In this document: in pieces, positions 6,949-15,051 of the stretch
Numbering within the stretch: position 1 is the first letter of the stretch
Layout: each line of letters starts with the position of its first letter
Source: CAYWNK01 sp047639615
Lineage (GTDB): Bacteria; Planctomycetota; UBA1135; GCA-002686595
Reading direction: 5' to 3'
DNA: 17,703 bases
Assembly: GCA_047639615.1 (NCBI GenBank)
Contig: JBLIOL010000079.1
Location: 1 to 17,703, forward strand
The notes under the pieces: generated by a model
The model's database searches: none
Seen by the model: the letters and a program-made list of their open reading frames with translations, nothing else
Told to the model about the DNA's origin: nothing
Position numbers and translations under genes: made by a program

Positions 6949-7870
6949 GCTCCAGCAACTCAGCGCGCACGCGGCGCCCATTGAGGCCGTGCCAGAGGCC
7001 GAGGGCCTTAGCCAAGACCGCGCGACCGCGGCCGCGTAGGCCGCCGAGGACGAGTGCCGGGCCAAGGCTCGCCACGTCGAACCACCAGAAGCGCAGCCAC
7101 TCGCGCGTTCCGCCGTACTGACGCAGGAAGCGCACGGAATTGAGCGCCTGCATGTACTTGCGGCGACCGTTGTAGCCGCCACCTGTGCTGGCCGAGGGAT
7201 GGTGGATGGCGCGCGCCGAGCCCACCGAGACGCAGGCCCAGCCGGCTTGCTTGAGACGCAGCCCCAGCTCCACGTCTTCCATGTAGGCGAAGTAGTCCGC
7301 CCGGAACAGGCCCACCTGCGCCAGCGCCACCGCGCGCACGCACAGGGCCGCTCCGACCACATAGTCCACCTCGCGGCGCTCCGTCCAAGGCACACCATCC
7401 GCCTGGCCGAAGCCCAGCAAGGTTGAGATGTTCTGGCGATTATCGATGCGCCCGCCGGCCGCCCACACGCGGGTCGGCTCACCGGGATGCAATACGCGCG
7501 GACCGCAGGCACCCGTGCGCGGATGAGCGTTGAGCTCCTCCACCAGCTGCGCCGCCGCGGCCGCGTCCAGCTCCAGGTCATTATTCAGAAAGAGCACCGC
7601 TCCCGCGCCCGCCTCCAAGGCCTGGCGCGCGCCGCGATTAGCACCCTCACCAAAACCTAGATTGCTCGGGTTGCGCAGGATATTGACGGTCGGGAACTGA
7701 TCCGCCACCAGCTCCGCCGAGCCATCGCCGGAACCGTTGTCCACCAGCAAGGTGCGCTCGGGCGCGATGCCCGCCGCGGCCGCAGCCCGCAGGCAACGCA
7801 GGTTGTGCTGCCCGCCGTTCCAATTGACGACCACCGCCCAGACGCCGTTCAAGCCAAGGCTAGGACTCAT
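6926..7870 (-). CDS. family 2 glycosyltransferase (rhamnosyltransferase-like)
   Basis: A 314-residue cytoplasmic or membrane-associated GT-A enzyme that transfers a sugar from a nucleotide donor, probably to cell-surface polysaccharide. The N-terminal nucleotide-binding strand is VWAVVVNWNGG (10-20), followed by LLVDNGSGDGS (41-51) and LGFGEGANRG (71-80). The metal-binding DxD equivalent is FLNNDLELD (94-102), and the acceptor/catalytic segment is YFAYMEDVELGLRLKQAGW (193-211) with HHPSAS just after. This order matches WbbL-like GT2 enzymes. The start overlaps the xseA stop as ATGA, so the two are translationally coupled. The stop codon lies in the loop of the hairpin at 6909-6948. Donor and acceptor cannot be told from sequence, and no other polysaccharide genes are in the window. 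Confidence 0.92.
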   Translation of the reverse strand: MSPSLGLNGVWAVVVNWNGGQHNLRCLRAAAAAGIAPERTLLVDNGSGDGSAELVADQFPTVNILRNPSNLGFGEGANRGARQALEAGAGAVLFLNNDLELDAAAAAQLVEELNAHPRTGACGPRVLHPGEPTRVWAAGGRIDNRQNISTLLGFGQADGVPWTERREVDYVVGAALCVRAVALAQVGLFRADYFAYMEDVELGLRLKQAGWACVSVGSARAIHHPSASTGGGYNGRRKYMQALNSVRFLRQYGGTREWLRFWWFDVASLGPALVLGGLRGRGRAVLAKALGLWHGLNGRRVRAELLEPGGLWLW

Positions 7871-9279
7871 GACTTCTTGGCCTTGGTCACGGTGGACTGA
7901 ATGCTGCCAGTACCCAGCAAGGTTTCGAGCTCATCGCCGCTCTTGGCATCCGCAGCTTGCTGCAGCACGCGACCGTCGGCGAAGCGCGTGATCGAATAGC
8001 CGCGTCCCAGGACCGCCAGGGGCGAGACCCCACCGAGGGCGCGTTCGAGCACGTCCATGCGCGCCGCGCGTTGCTGCAGGAGCTCACCGCCGCCGCGCTG
8101 TAACTCGGCCTCGAGATGATCCAAACGCCCGGCGCTGCGCTCCAACCAAGCCGCCGGCGAACGCCGCGCCAGGGCCGTGGCCAGTTCCCCGAGCCGCCCA
8201 GCATCGCGCTGGGTGCGCGCAGCCAAGCTGAGTTCCAATCGCCGGCGCAGGCGTTCCATGGAAGCTTCTCGTTCAGCCACGGGGCCGCCGCCATCACGCA
8301 GGGGCTTGCGCCGGCCCAGATCCTCGAGCCGCCGTGCGCGCTCGTCCAGCTGCCGATCCATGGCCCGCGATAGGTATCCGCCAGCGCGCTCTAAACTGGC
8401 GCACAGGGCTTCACGATCGGGCAGAGCAAGCTCCGCCGCATTGGTCGGCGTATGCGCCCGGTGGTCCGCCACCAGATCGATCAGGGTCGTGTCCGTCTCA
8501 TGCCCCACACCGGAAATCACCGGCACGGAGGAGCGCCACACTGCTTCCGCCACGGGCAATTCATTGAAGGCCCAGAGGTCCTCGATGGAGCCGCCACCGC
8601 GCACCACGCAGATCACATCCACACCGCTGCGGTCCATGTCCGCAATGGCCTCGGCCACCTCCTGGGAAGCACCCGGCCCCTGCACGCGCGTGTGCCGCAG
8701 GCGCACGGGATACAGTGGGAAGCGCAGACTGCGTGTACGCAAGAAGTCGCGCAGAGCGTCCGCATCCCGGCTGGTCACCACCCCGACCACACGCGGCAGT
8801 TTCGGCAAGGGCCGACAGCGGTCGAAGTAGCCCTTCTCGCGCAGCTCGCTCTTGAGCACCTCCAAGCGCGCCAGCAACTCACCGATACCGCGCTGCTCGA
8901 CCCGATCCACGATCAGGCTGTAGCTTCCGCGCGGCTTGTACACATCCAAGGTGCCGTGACAGACGACCTTGGCGCCTTCCTTCAGGCGCGCGCGCAGCTC
9001 CGGATTCACCCGGCTGCGCCAAACAGCGCAGGAGAGGTTGGCCGAGCTGTCCTTGAGGCTGAAGTAGATGTGGCCCGAGCCAGCCGCCTTCAGAGAGCCC
9101 ACCTCGCCCTCTACCGCCACGCGGCCGATGCCCGCTAGGCGCCGGGCAATCTCAGCCGTCAGCATCCCCACCGCCACCACCTGCGGTCCCTTGGGCGCGG
9201 CAGCCGGCGTAGGTACGGCCGGCTTAGCTGCGGCCGGCCGTCTGCGGGGTGGCGTCGGAGCGTCGTCGAACAGACTCAT
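7867..9279 (-). CDS. xseA: exodeoxyribonuclease VII large subunit
   Basis: A 470-residue protein, close to the usual family length. With XseB it forms the single-strand exonuclease that cleaves from both ends and yields short oligonucleotides, used in mismatch and damage repair. After a Pro/Ala-rich N-terminal tail (8-30), an OB-fold (about 32-128) contains VEGEVGSLKAAGSGHIYFSLKD. The catalytic part has GVVTSRDADALRDFL (166-180), VVRGGGSIEDLWAFNE (225-240) and SGVGHETDTTLIDLVADHRA (256-275). A long helical stretch (about 285-420) follows, then LGRGYSIT (424-431). In many homologues the first motif reads TSxxGAA; here an Ala takes the Gly position. The ATG at 9279 has only a weak AGG upstream. 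No xseB gene was recognised in this window, so the partner subunit must be encoded elsewhere. Confidence 0.96.
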   Translation of the reverse strand: MSLFDDAPTPPRRRPAAAKPAVPTPAAAPKGPQVVAVGMLTAEIARRLAGIGRVAVEGEVGSLKAAGSGHIYFSLKDSSANLSCAVWRSRVNPELRARLKEGAKVVCHGTLDVYKPRGSYSLIVDRVEQRGIGELLARLEVLKSELREKGYFDRCRPLPKLPRVVGVVTSRDADALRDFLRTRSLRFPLYPVRLRHTRVQGPGASQEVAEAIADMDRSGVDVICVVRGGGSIEDLWAFNELPVAEAVWRSSVPVISGVGHETDTTLIDLVADHRAHTPTNAAELALPDREALCASLERAGGYLSRAMDRQLDERARRLEDLGRRKPLRDGGGPVAEREASMERLRRRLELSLAARTQRDAGRLGELATALARRSPAAWLERSAGRLDHLEAELQRGGGELLQQRAARMDVLERALGGVSPLAVLGRGYSITRFADGRVLQQAADAKSGDELETLLGTGSIQSTVTKAKKS

Positions 9280-9310
9280 ATGCCTGTTGTGAGCAGCCTG
9301 CGCCCCGGAG

Positions 9311-10561
9311 TCAACCGCCAGCTTCGGGATCGGTCCCAGCTAGGCTCTTTTTAGGGTCTTCTGCTGGATCCACCACTGGGTCGAGGACTTCCGGCGGAGT
9401 CATACCGGGTAACCCGGCAGCACTCCATTTAGCCCCATCGGCGCGTGGCAAGACGACCGGAAAGCGCCCATCCAGGAAGGGCACGCGCTGATCGCTGCGC
9501 AGCTGCACCCCGTCATGGAGATCCAGGCGCACGCCTTGGCCCTCCCGGCGCAGCAGCAATCGATCCGCAAAGAGCCTGCGCAGCACACTGTTGCCCGCGC
9601 CAAACTCCACCAGCTGCACATCGCGCAGCTCCCCGCGCCAAACGCCGCCGAGGCTGTGCAAGCGCCAGCGGCTGCCTCCGGAGGAGCCGATCAAGAGCTC
9701 GTTCAAGCGCGCTCGCAGCAGCCCATGATCCTGGGTGCCGTCGTCCATGGGCGCACTCAATGTCAGGTCGCCGAAGAGCTCGGGCAGGGCCGCGATCCAA
9801 GGCTCGGGATCGACCCCGGGCAGGTGGATGCGCCGCACGCCTGTGCGCCAGGGATCGGTCGAAGTCTTCTCCACCGTACCCGCAAAGGGTGAACGCTCAC
9901 CCGCGCGATTCTCATAGCCCTCTTCGAAGACCAGGGTCACCGTGCGCGCCGAGTGACTGCGCTCGAGGCGCATCCGTTCGGCGGCGAGATTACCAACCGG
10001 TCGGCCGTACTCGTCGACGATGCGCGCCACGAAGGGTCCTGTCCAATCCTTGTTTAGGCGGCCGACCTCGAGCACTTCCAAGCTGTAGACCTGTTCCGCA
10101 GCCAAGAGCGCACGCAGGTCCCGTCGTATTTCATAGGCACGCGCCTGGGCCGCGCGCTCCGCGGCCGCCACGGCCGGATCGGGCCGAACCATGTCGGCCA
10201 GCGCCTGAGCGCGCATGAACTCGGGCGCATCCGGCGCCTCGGGCACGGGCAAGGCCGAGAGCAAGCGCGTGTAGTCCAGCCACTCCGCCTCACGCTCCAC
10301 GTGATTCGCACGCTCGACGGCAAGTTCAGTGCGCAGCTCTTCCAATTCGCGCAGCAAGCCCGCCTCGCGTTTAGCCGAGGCAGTGCGCTCACCACGCAGC
10401 ATCTGCGCCAGCTCCTGCGGCGTGAGCTGGGTCAGTTCATCCGCAGGCTGAGTGCTGACTTCCAGGGGCTCCTGTGCCAGCAGCCTGCTCGACGTACGCA
10501 GCGCTCGCCCCAACATCAGCGCCAAGACCAAGGCCAGCAGCCATGCAAGTTTCTCTCTCAT
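9311..10561 (-). CDS. single-pass membrane protein with coiled coil, unknown function
   Basis: A 416-residue protein I do not recognise. One N-terminal membrane helix (about 5-20) is not followed by a clear cleavage site, so it is likely an anchor. A Glu/Arg/Ala-rich coiled coil at about 45-95 and a second helical stretch at about 130-160 follow. Residues about 165-380 are a mixed alpha/beta region with VARIVDEYGRPVGNLAAERM and LRRLFADRLLLRREGQGVRLDL, and the tail is Pro/Asp-rich. Its ATG overlaps the stop of the upstream membrane protein by 4 nt, and xseA follows after 31 bp. Codon use and the 4-nt overlap support a real gene. The two membrane proteins probably act together outside the cytoplasm, since both have a short N-terminal inside segment and a large distal domain. 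Confidence 0.75.
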   Translation of the reverse strand: MREKLAWLLALVLALMLGRALRTSSRLLAQEPLEVSTQPADELTQLTPQELAQMLRGERTASAKREAGLLRELEELRTELAVERANHVEREAEWLDYTRLLSALPVPEAPDAPEFMRAQALADMVRPDPAVAAAERAAQARAYEIRRDLRALLAAEQVYSLEVLEVGRLNKDWTGPFVARIVDEYGRPVGNLAAERMRLERSHSARTVTLVFEEGYENRAGERSPFAGTVEKTSTDPWRTGVRRIHLPGVDPEPWIAALPELFGDLTLSAPMDDGTQDHGLLRARLNELLIGSSGGSRWRLHSLGGVWRGELRDVQLVEFGAGNSVLRRLFADRLLLRREGQGVRLDLHDGVQLRSDQRVPFLDGRFPVVLPRADGAKWSAAGLPGMTPPEVLDPVVDPAEDPKKSLAGTDPEAGG

Positions 10562-11226
10562 CGCAGAGGCTCCAGACGCATGAGCGCCTCGTCCTCACCG
10601 CTAGCTGTCCAAGTGTCGGCTTCCAACTCGATGCGCAGGCCCCAAGCCTCGAGATAGGGCGTGGCCTCAAACTTCGGACCCCAGAGCCAGAGCACCAGCG
10701 GCTCGTCCGCGCGCAAGCCCGCCGGGTCCGGCGCCAGTAGTACCGCCAGGGGATCCACCTTGAGTTTGAGGCTGGAGTCCAGGGGCTGCAGCGACGCGCC
10801 TCCTGCGGCGATGCGCACATCGGCCAGGTCCCAACCGGCCGGCCCTTGGCCCTCGCCCTCGCGCGCGAGCTCCAGGCGCCAAGGCTGTCCGGGCCTGAGC
10901 CCCAACCGCCCGGCCGAAGCCTGCCCGTCAAAAGCCAGTCGTTCCGGTGACGCATGCAAGGGCGCCAAGCGCGCTTGCACGGCACTCCCCTGGTATGTGA
11001 AACGAGCCCGATAGCCCCCCATCTCCACGGGGTCGGGCTCGGTGCGGACCTGCGAATCGGACGAGCGGGTCTCCACTCCCGCCAATCGATCCCGCAAGCC
11101 GGGGCCCCCAATCCACATCACAGCTCCCGCGATCAAAATGACCGGCAGCAGCATCACGAAGCCCCGGCCAGCCCTAGAAGGGCCGCTGAGTTGCGTGGGG
11201 TTGTGGTTCACGGGCAGCACAGACAC
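10558..11226 (-). CDS. small single-pass membrane protein, unknown function
   Basis: A 222-residue protein I do not recognise, starting at a GTG (11226), the first in-frame start after the upstream stop. A short Pro/Arg-containing cytoplasmic tail precedes one membrane helix at about 23-41 (reading MLLPVILIAGAVMWIGG), then about 180 residues with alternating hydrophobic beta-like segments such as YRARFTYQGSAVQARLAPL and EPLVLWLWGPKFEATPYLEAW. It lies 22 nt after the HEAT-like gene and overlaps the next membrane protein by 4 nt, which indicates one operon. An in-frame ATG at the membrane helix would remove the positively charged N-tail and is less likely. Confidence 0.7.
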   Translation of the reverse strand: MSVLPVNHNPTQLSGPSRAGRGFVMLLPVILIAGAVMWIGGPGLRDRLAGVETRSSDSQVRTEPDPVEMGGYRARFTYQGSAVQARLAPLHASPERLAFDGQASAGRLGLRPGQPWRLELAREGEGQGPAGWDLADVRIAAGGASLQPLDSSLKLKVDPLAVLLAPDPAGLRADEPLVLWLWGPKFEATPYLEAWGLRIELEADTWTASGEDEALMRLEPLR

Positions 11227-11248
11227 GTCTGACGACGCAGCCTTCGAA

Positions 11249-12067
11249 TCACTTGTCCCAATTCTTCTTCTTGTTCTTATTCCAGAAGCGCTGCCACTCC
11301 GCGACCTTGCGCGACTCCTCTCCCGAGAGCAGTGCCAGGGCCGTATTCATGGGTGCCGAGATGGCGTCGTAGCGCTCGCGAGCGATGGTGTCGTTGGGGT
11401 CGGAATCCTTCTGACCACTGACGCCCGCGTAGACCTTGAGGATTGAATTGAAGGCATCCTTACGCACCTTCTGGTCGGCACCATCATAGTTGCCCAGGGC
11501 TTCGCTAGCAGCGCCCTGAAGGCCGGCTTGGCGATGAACCAAGAGCCCGATCAGCGTCTTGACCGCCTTCAAGTCCTTGGTCTTGCCCAGGGACAGGATC
11601 AGCCTGCGCTGCAGGTCCAAGTCCTTGCGGTGAGACTTGTGATCGATCCAGCTCGTGAGAGACTTCACGCTCTCGGGGCCCATCTCCCCTAGGGCATAGG
11701 CCGAGGTAATGAAGATTTGGTTGTCGCGCACGCCATTCTTATCCTCTTGGCGCTTCTCCTTGAACACGCCGGAGAAGCCCTTGACGATGGCCGCGCGATC
11801 CTTGGGACCGCTCTGCTTGAATTCCACCAGCAAGAGGTTCATGGCCTCCTTGGCTTCTAGATCTTCCTTGCCGCGTTTGCCGGCGTGACCCTTGAGCTGG
11901 CTCAAGAGATCCTTGACCTCAGGACGCTTGTCGGGGAACTCCACATCGTCCTGCACGCAGGTCGGTGCCGCCGGAGCGAGCGGACTAAGGGAGAGAGCGT
12001 TGGCCGGAGCGGCGAGTACGACAAAGGCGGCGAGTGCGCCGCTGCGTAACAGCGTGTGGATTTGCAT
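11249..12067 (-). CDS. secreted HEAT-like repeat protein with Trp-rich C-terminus
   Basis: A 272-residue protein from the ATG at 12067. This start is chosen because an AGGA Shine-Dalgarno lies 6 nt upstream and the protein then opens with a signal peptide (Arg8, hydrophobic 10-20, APANA, cleavage near residue 24). An ATG at 12217 would add 50 non-signal-like residues. Residues about 45-220 are paired amphipathic helices with HEAT-type features: TSAYALGEMGPESVKSL (121-137), RRLILSLGKTKDLKAVKTL (154-172) and ASEALGNYDG (187-196). The C-terminus is basic and aromatic (WQRFWNKNKKKNW, 258-270), a style of ending I associate with planctomycete secreted proteins. The likely role is a periplasmic protein-binding scaffold. 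It sits 22 nt upstream of the two unknown membrane proteins and may be their partner. Confidence 0.82.
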   Translation of the reverse strand: MQIHTLLRSGALAAFVVLAAPANALSLSPLAPAAPTCVQDDVEFPDKRPEVKDLLSQLKGHAGKRGKEDLEAKEAMNLLLVEFKQSGPKDRAAIVKGFSGVFKEKRQEDKNGVRDNQIFITSAYALGEMGPESVKSLTSWIDHKSHRKDLDLQRRLILSLGKTKDLKAVKTLIGLLVHRQAGLQGAASEALGNYDGADQKVRKDAFNSILKVYAGVSGQKDSDPNDTIARERYDAISAPMNTALALLSGEESRKVAEWQRFWNKNKKKNWDK

Positions 12068-12073
12068 GGCGAT

Positions 12074-12077
12074 TCCT
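12074..12077 (-). promoter_or_regulatory. Shine-Dalgarno AGGA deciding the HEAT-like start
   Basis: On the minus strand AGGA lies 6 nt before the ATG at 12067. It is the best-spaced Shine-Dalgarno in the window and supports the shorter start, the one that yields a signal peptide. Confidence 0.6.
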
Positions 12078-12213
12078 GAGTGCGGAGGGAAGCAGGTCGG
12101 ATAAGGGACGGCCTTGAGTAGACCTAGCATAGTGCGCGCCAGCGGTTGCCCACAGACCACACTGGGCGCCTGGGCGCTGAATCCCGCTATCCGTGTTCGA
12201 AGATCGTGCGAAA

Positions 12214-13614
12214 TCACTCCGCCGGGTGGGCAACTTCGCGCTGGCTACCCTCCAGGGCCCTGGCCAGGGCGCGGCCCTTGTGCAGGGTTTCCTCGTCTTC
12301 GGCCAGGGCCTCGGAGCTGTAAGTAATGCCCCCACCCACGTGGTAGGAGACCTGCCCTGGTCGCCAAACCAGGGTCCGGATCAGAATGTTCCAGAGGGCC
12401 TCCCCGCGCACGTCCACGAAGCCCGCCGAGCCCGTGAAGAAGCCGCGGCCCTGGCCCTCCAAGCGGGCGATCTGGTCCATAGCAGCCAGCTTGGGCGCGC
12501 CCGTGATCGAGCCCCCGGGGAAGACCGCCGCTAGGGCGTCGAAGACGCTGCGGCCGGGAGCCAAGCGCCCGCGCACATCCGCTTCCAAGTGATGCACGGT
12601 GGCGTAGGTACGCAGGCTCGGGAAGCCGTGAACGGACACGCTCCCGTGCTCCGAGACGCGGCCCAAATCGTTGCGCTCCAAGTCCACGATCATGGCCAAC
12701 TCGGCGCGATCCTTAGCGCTAGCGAGCAGACCCTCCGCCGCCAACCGATCCGCCTCCGGCGTAGCCGCGCGAGCGGCCGTGCCTTTAATCGGACGTGTGC
12801 GCAGACGGCCACCCTGACATTCGAGCAGCAACTCCGGCGACGCCGATAGCAAGGCCCCCACAGGAGCCGCGCCCGCCGGCTGCGCTTCCTCATCCCAGGC
12901 CAAGTAAGCCATGTACGGCGCCGGATTGATCTGGCGCAGGTGTTGGTACAGATCCAAGGGCGCGCCCTCTAGCGCGCGCGTAAAGCGATGGGCCAAGTTC
13001 GCCTGGTAGCAATCCCCGCGACCAATGGCTGCGCGTAGAGCCTCCACCCGCGCCTGATGATCCGCGCTCGATGTGTGCCGCACCAAGGACCCCGCAGGAA
13101 CGCACTCGCCCGCGTCGCGCTCCTGCGCCGCCTGCCAACATTCGAGCAACTCGCGCTCGCGCTGATCGACACTCGCGCGCCCATCCCCCGGCGTATCTCC
13201 AAGCGCAAGCCAAGCCTGCCCATGCTCCTGATCTAGCACGCAGAAGTCCGTGTACAGCCCGCCCACCACCGGCGGCGTCTGCCAAGCATCCGCGGGCAAG
13301 CTCTGCTCTTCGCCGGCCACGCCCAGGTCGTAGGACAGCGCGCCGATAAAGCCGCCGGCGAAGGGCCCCGGTACGGAATCCCCAGCCGCCGCCTGCAACT
13401 GGCCGCAGTACTCCTCGAGCCCGCCCAAATCCCTAGGCAAGGGCCCCGCGCCAGCCAAGGGATCGAAGCCCAGCACGCTCCAGCGCCGCGGTTCCCCGGC
13501 AGCACTATCCAAAAGCGCCAGCCCAGACCGCCCGCCAAAGGCTCCCAGAGCTCGCAGCACAGTGGCCGGACCCGTTAGTGGGAGTAGCTCCAATGGGACA
13601 ACGCGCGCCGCCAT
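12214..13614 (-). CDS. pabB: aminodeoxychorismate synthase component I
   Basis: A 466-residue chorismate-using enzyme that, with a glutaminase partner, makes 4-amino-4-deoxychorismate for folate synthesis. The catalytic core shows SASPELLLE (258-266), RTRPIKGTAAR (273-283), IVDLERNDLGRV (309-320) and TVHHLEADVRG (339-349). It ends with FPGGSITGAPKLAAMDQI (365-382), GFFTGSAGFVD (391-401) and GGGITYSSEALAEDEE. The lysine in PIKGT (Lys277) is the PabB signature; anthranilate synthases (TrpE) have Ala there. The ATG at 13614 gives a length close to known PabB; an ATG at 13674 would add 20 residues and would overlap the start codon of the divergent MFS gene. No pabA or pabC is present beside it. 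It has no Shine-Dalgarno (leader is C/T-rich). The gap of 146 bp to the next gene may hold a separate promoter. Confidence 0.93.
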   Translation of the reverse strand: MAARVVPLELLPLTGPATVLRALGAFGGRSGLALLDSAAGEPRRWSVLGFDPLAGAGPLPRDLGGLEEYCGQLQAAAGDSVPGPFAGGFIGALSYDLGVAGEEQSLPADAWQTPPVVGGLYTDFCVLDQEHGQAWLALGDTPGDGRASVDQRERELLECWQAAQERDAGECVPAGSLVRHTSSADHQARVEALRAAIGRGDCYQANLAHRFTRALEGAPLDLYQHLRQINPAPYMAYLAWDEEAQPAGAAPVGALLSASPELLLECQGGRLRTRPIKGTAARAATPEADRLAAEGLLASAKDRAELAMIVDLERNDLGRVSEHGSVSVHGFPSLRTYATVHHLEADVRGRLAPGRSVFDALAAVFPGGSITGAPKLAAMDQIARLEGQGRGFFTGSAGFVDVRGEALWNILIRTLVWRPGQVSYHVGGGITYSSEALAEDEETLHKGRALARALEGSQREVAHPAE

Positions 13615-13658
13615 GCGAAAGGGAGGGTTCAAGGGCGCAGGGTAGCCTGCCGCCGGGC

Positions 13659-13664
13659 TATAAC
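13659..13664 (+). promoter_or_regulatory. TATAAC -10 box of the MFS gene, possible leaderless transcript
   Basis: TATAAC matches the sigma70 -10 consensus at five of six positions and ends 8 nt before the ATG at 13673. Transcription would begin within about 2 nt of the start codon. No recognisable -35 element lies at 16-18 bp spacing. Confidence 0.4.
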
Positions 13665-13672
13665 GCGCCTCC

Positions 13673-14998
13673 ATGTCCGACAAGAAGCGCTCAATCCTTG
13701 GCCTCGCCTTCCTCACCGTGTTCCTGGACATGGTGGGATTCTCGATCGTCTTCCCGCTGTTCCCAGCCATGCTGGAGCACTACGTGCAGGTCGAGGGAGA
13801 GACCGGCATGGCCGGCAGCCTGGCCCAACGGCTAGCGGACCTGGCCGGCCACGAGAGCCGTCACTCGGTCGCGGTGCACGCCTTCTTCGGAGGCGTACTC
13901 GGATCGCTCTATTCCCTGTTGCAGTTCCTCTTCGCGCCGGTCTGGGGCGCGCTCTCGGACCGCCACGGACGGCGCCCGGTTCTGCTGTTTACTTTGGCCG
14001 GCACCGCGCTCTCTTACGTGGTCTGGTTCTTCGCCGGCGGCTTCGTCGTGCTCGTGATCGCGCGCCTCGTAGGCGGCATCATGGCCGGCAACATCTCGAC
14101 CATTTCCGCAGCCGTAGCGGATAGCTCCACCGGCAAGCAACGCGCCCACGGCATGGGCATGATCGGCGCCGGCATCGGCATGGGCTTCGTCTTCGGCCCG
14201 GCCATCGGCGCACTCTCCGCCAGCACCAATTGGGCAGATCCCGAGGCTGCGTGGACCTTATTCGCGATCAACCCCTTCAGCGCCGCGGCCGCCTGCGCCT
14301 TCGCCATGGCCGTCTTCAATCTCGTTTGGGCCTGGCGCCGCTTCCCGGAAACCCTGCCCAAAGAAAAGCGCGGCACCACCGAGCGCCACACCACGCGCAG
14401 ACCGCTGCATGCACTGAAACAAGTGAACGCCCCCGGCGTACGCGGCGCGACCCTGTGCTACTTCGCGTTCTACTTGGCCTTCAGCGCCATGGAGTTCACG
14501 CTCACCTTCCTGGTCACCGAGCGCCTCGACTACAAGCCTATGGACATTGGCATGATGTTCGTTTTCATCGGCTTCCTGATGGTGCTTGTACAGGGCGGCG
14601 TAGTGCGCCGACTCGCGCCCAAAATCGGCGAGGTGCGCATGGGTGCCACCGGTATGTTGCTGACTATCCCGGGCTTCCTGATCACGGGCTGGGCCCAGAG
14701 CGGCGGCGCCCTGTACGCCGGCCTGTTCTTCCTGGCCGTGGGCAGTGCCCTGGTCATGCCGAGCTTCTCGTCCCTCGTTTCGCGCTACGCCCCGGCCGAG
14801 CGCCAGGGCCTGGCCCTAGGCCTATTCCGTTCCATGGGCAGCCTGGCGCGCGCCGCCGGCCCGCTCCTCGGCGGAGCCCTCTTCTACGGAATCGCAAGCT
14901 GGGGTCCTTACGGCGTGGGCGCCGTGGTGATCCTGCTCCCCCTCTTTATGGCCCTGCGGCTGCCCGACCCGCCTCCCAGCAGCGAACCAGCACACTAG
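13673..14998 (+). CDS. MFS transporter, TetA/DHA1-like drug:proton antiporter
   Basis: A 441-residue inner-membrane protein with about 12 membrane helices. TM1 carries FLDMVGFSIVFPLFP (17-31), typical of the DHA1/Tet group. Motif A, GALSDRHGRRPVLL (92-105), sits in the TM2-3 loop. ARLVGGIMAGN (130-140) is the TM4 motif, and GAGIGMGFVFGPAIGA (165-180) is motif C, diagnostic of antiporters. The basic central loop is at about 222-250. Proton-driven efflux of a small molecule is therefore likely, but the substrate is not inferable and resistance should not be assumed. The TM1-TM2 loop (about 33-66) is longer than usual and rich in Glu/His. The gene is divergent from pabB with 58 bp between start codons. 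Confidence 0.92.
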   Translation: MSDKKRSILGLAFLTVFLDMVGFSIVFPLFPAMLEHYVQVEGETGMAGSLAQRLADLAGHESRHSVAVHAFFGGVLGSLYSLLQFLFAPVWGALSDRHGRRPVLLFTLAGTALSYVVWFFAGGFVVLVIARLVGGIMAGNISTISAAVADSSTGKQRAHGMGMIGAGIGMGFVFGPAIGALSASTNWADPEAAWTLFAINPFSAAAACAFAMAVFNLVWAWRRFPETLPKEKRGTTERHTTRRPLHALKQVNAPGVRGATLCYFAFYLAFSAMEFTLTFLVTERLDYKPMDIGMMFVFIGFLMVLVQGGVVRRLAPKIGEVRMGATGMLLTIPGFLITGWAQSGGALYAGLFFLAVGSALVMPSFSSLVSRYAPAERQGLALGLFRSMGSLARAAGPLLGGALFYGIASWGPYGVGAVVILLPLFMALRLPDPPPSSEPAH

Positions 14999-15028
14999 AC
15001 CCGGCTAGGTCCTAAAGCCTTGCGCGCC

Positions 15029-15050
15029 GCCCTCCCGATAGATGGAGGGC
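15029..15050 (+). promoter_or_regulatory. hairpin sequestering the Shine-Dalgarno of the small secreted protein
   Basis: GCCCTCC (15029-15035) pairs perfectly with GGAGGGC (15044-15050) around an 8-nt loop. The 3' arm holds the only purine-rich ribosome-binding candidate, and the ATG follows one base later at 15052. It is either a translational control element or the 3' hairpin of the MFS transcript; there is no T-run. Confidence 0.5.
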
Positions 15051-15051
15051 T

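Noticed and set aside
12068..12217. Longer HEAT-like protein starting at 12217
   Set aside because: The extra 50 residues are not signal-like, would overlap the end of pabB, and bypass the good Shine-Dalgarno and signal peptide at 12067.
12214..13614. Anthranilate synthase component I (TrpE)
   Set aside because: The active-site motif is PIKGT, with Lys as in PabB, rather than the PIAGT of TrpE.
13673..14998. Tetracycline resistance gene
   Set aside because: The TetA-like motifs are shared by many DHA1 exporters, so the substrate cannot be assigned and the context has no resistance or mobility genes.
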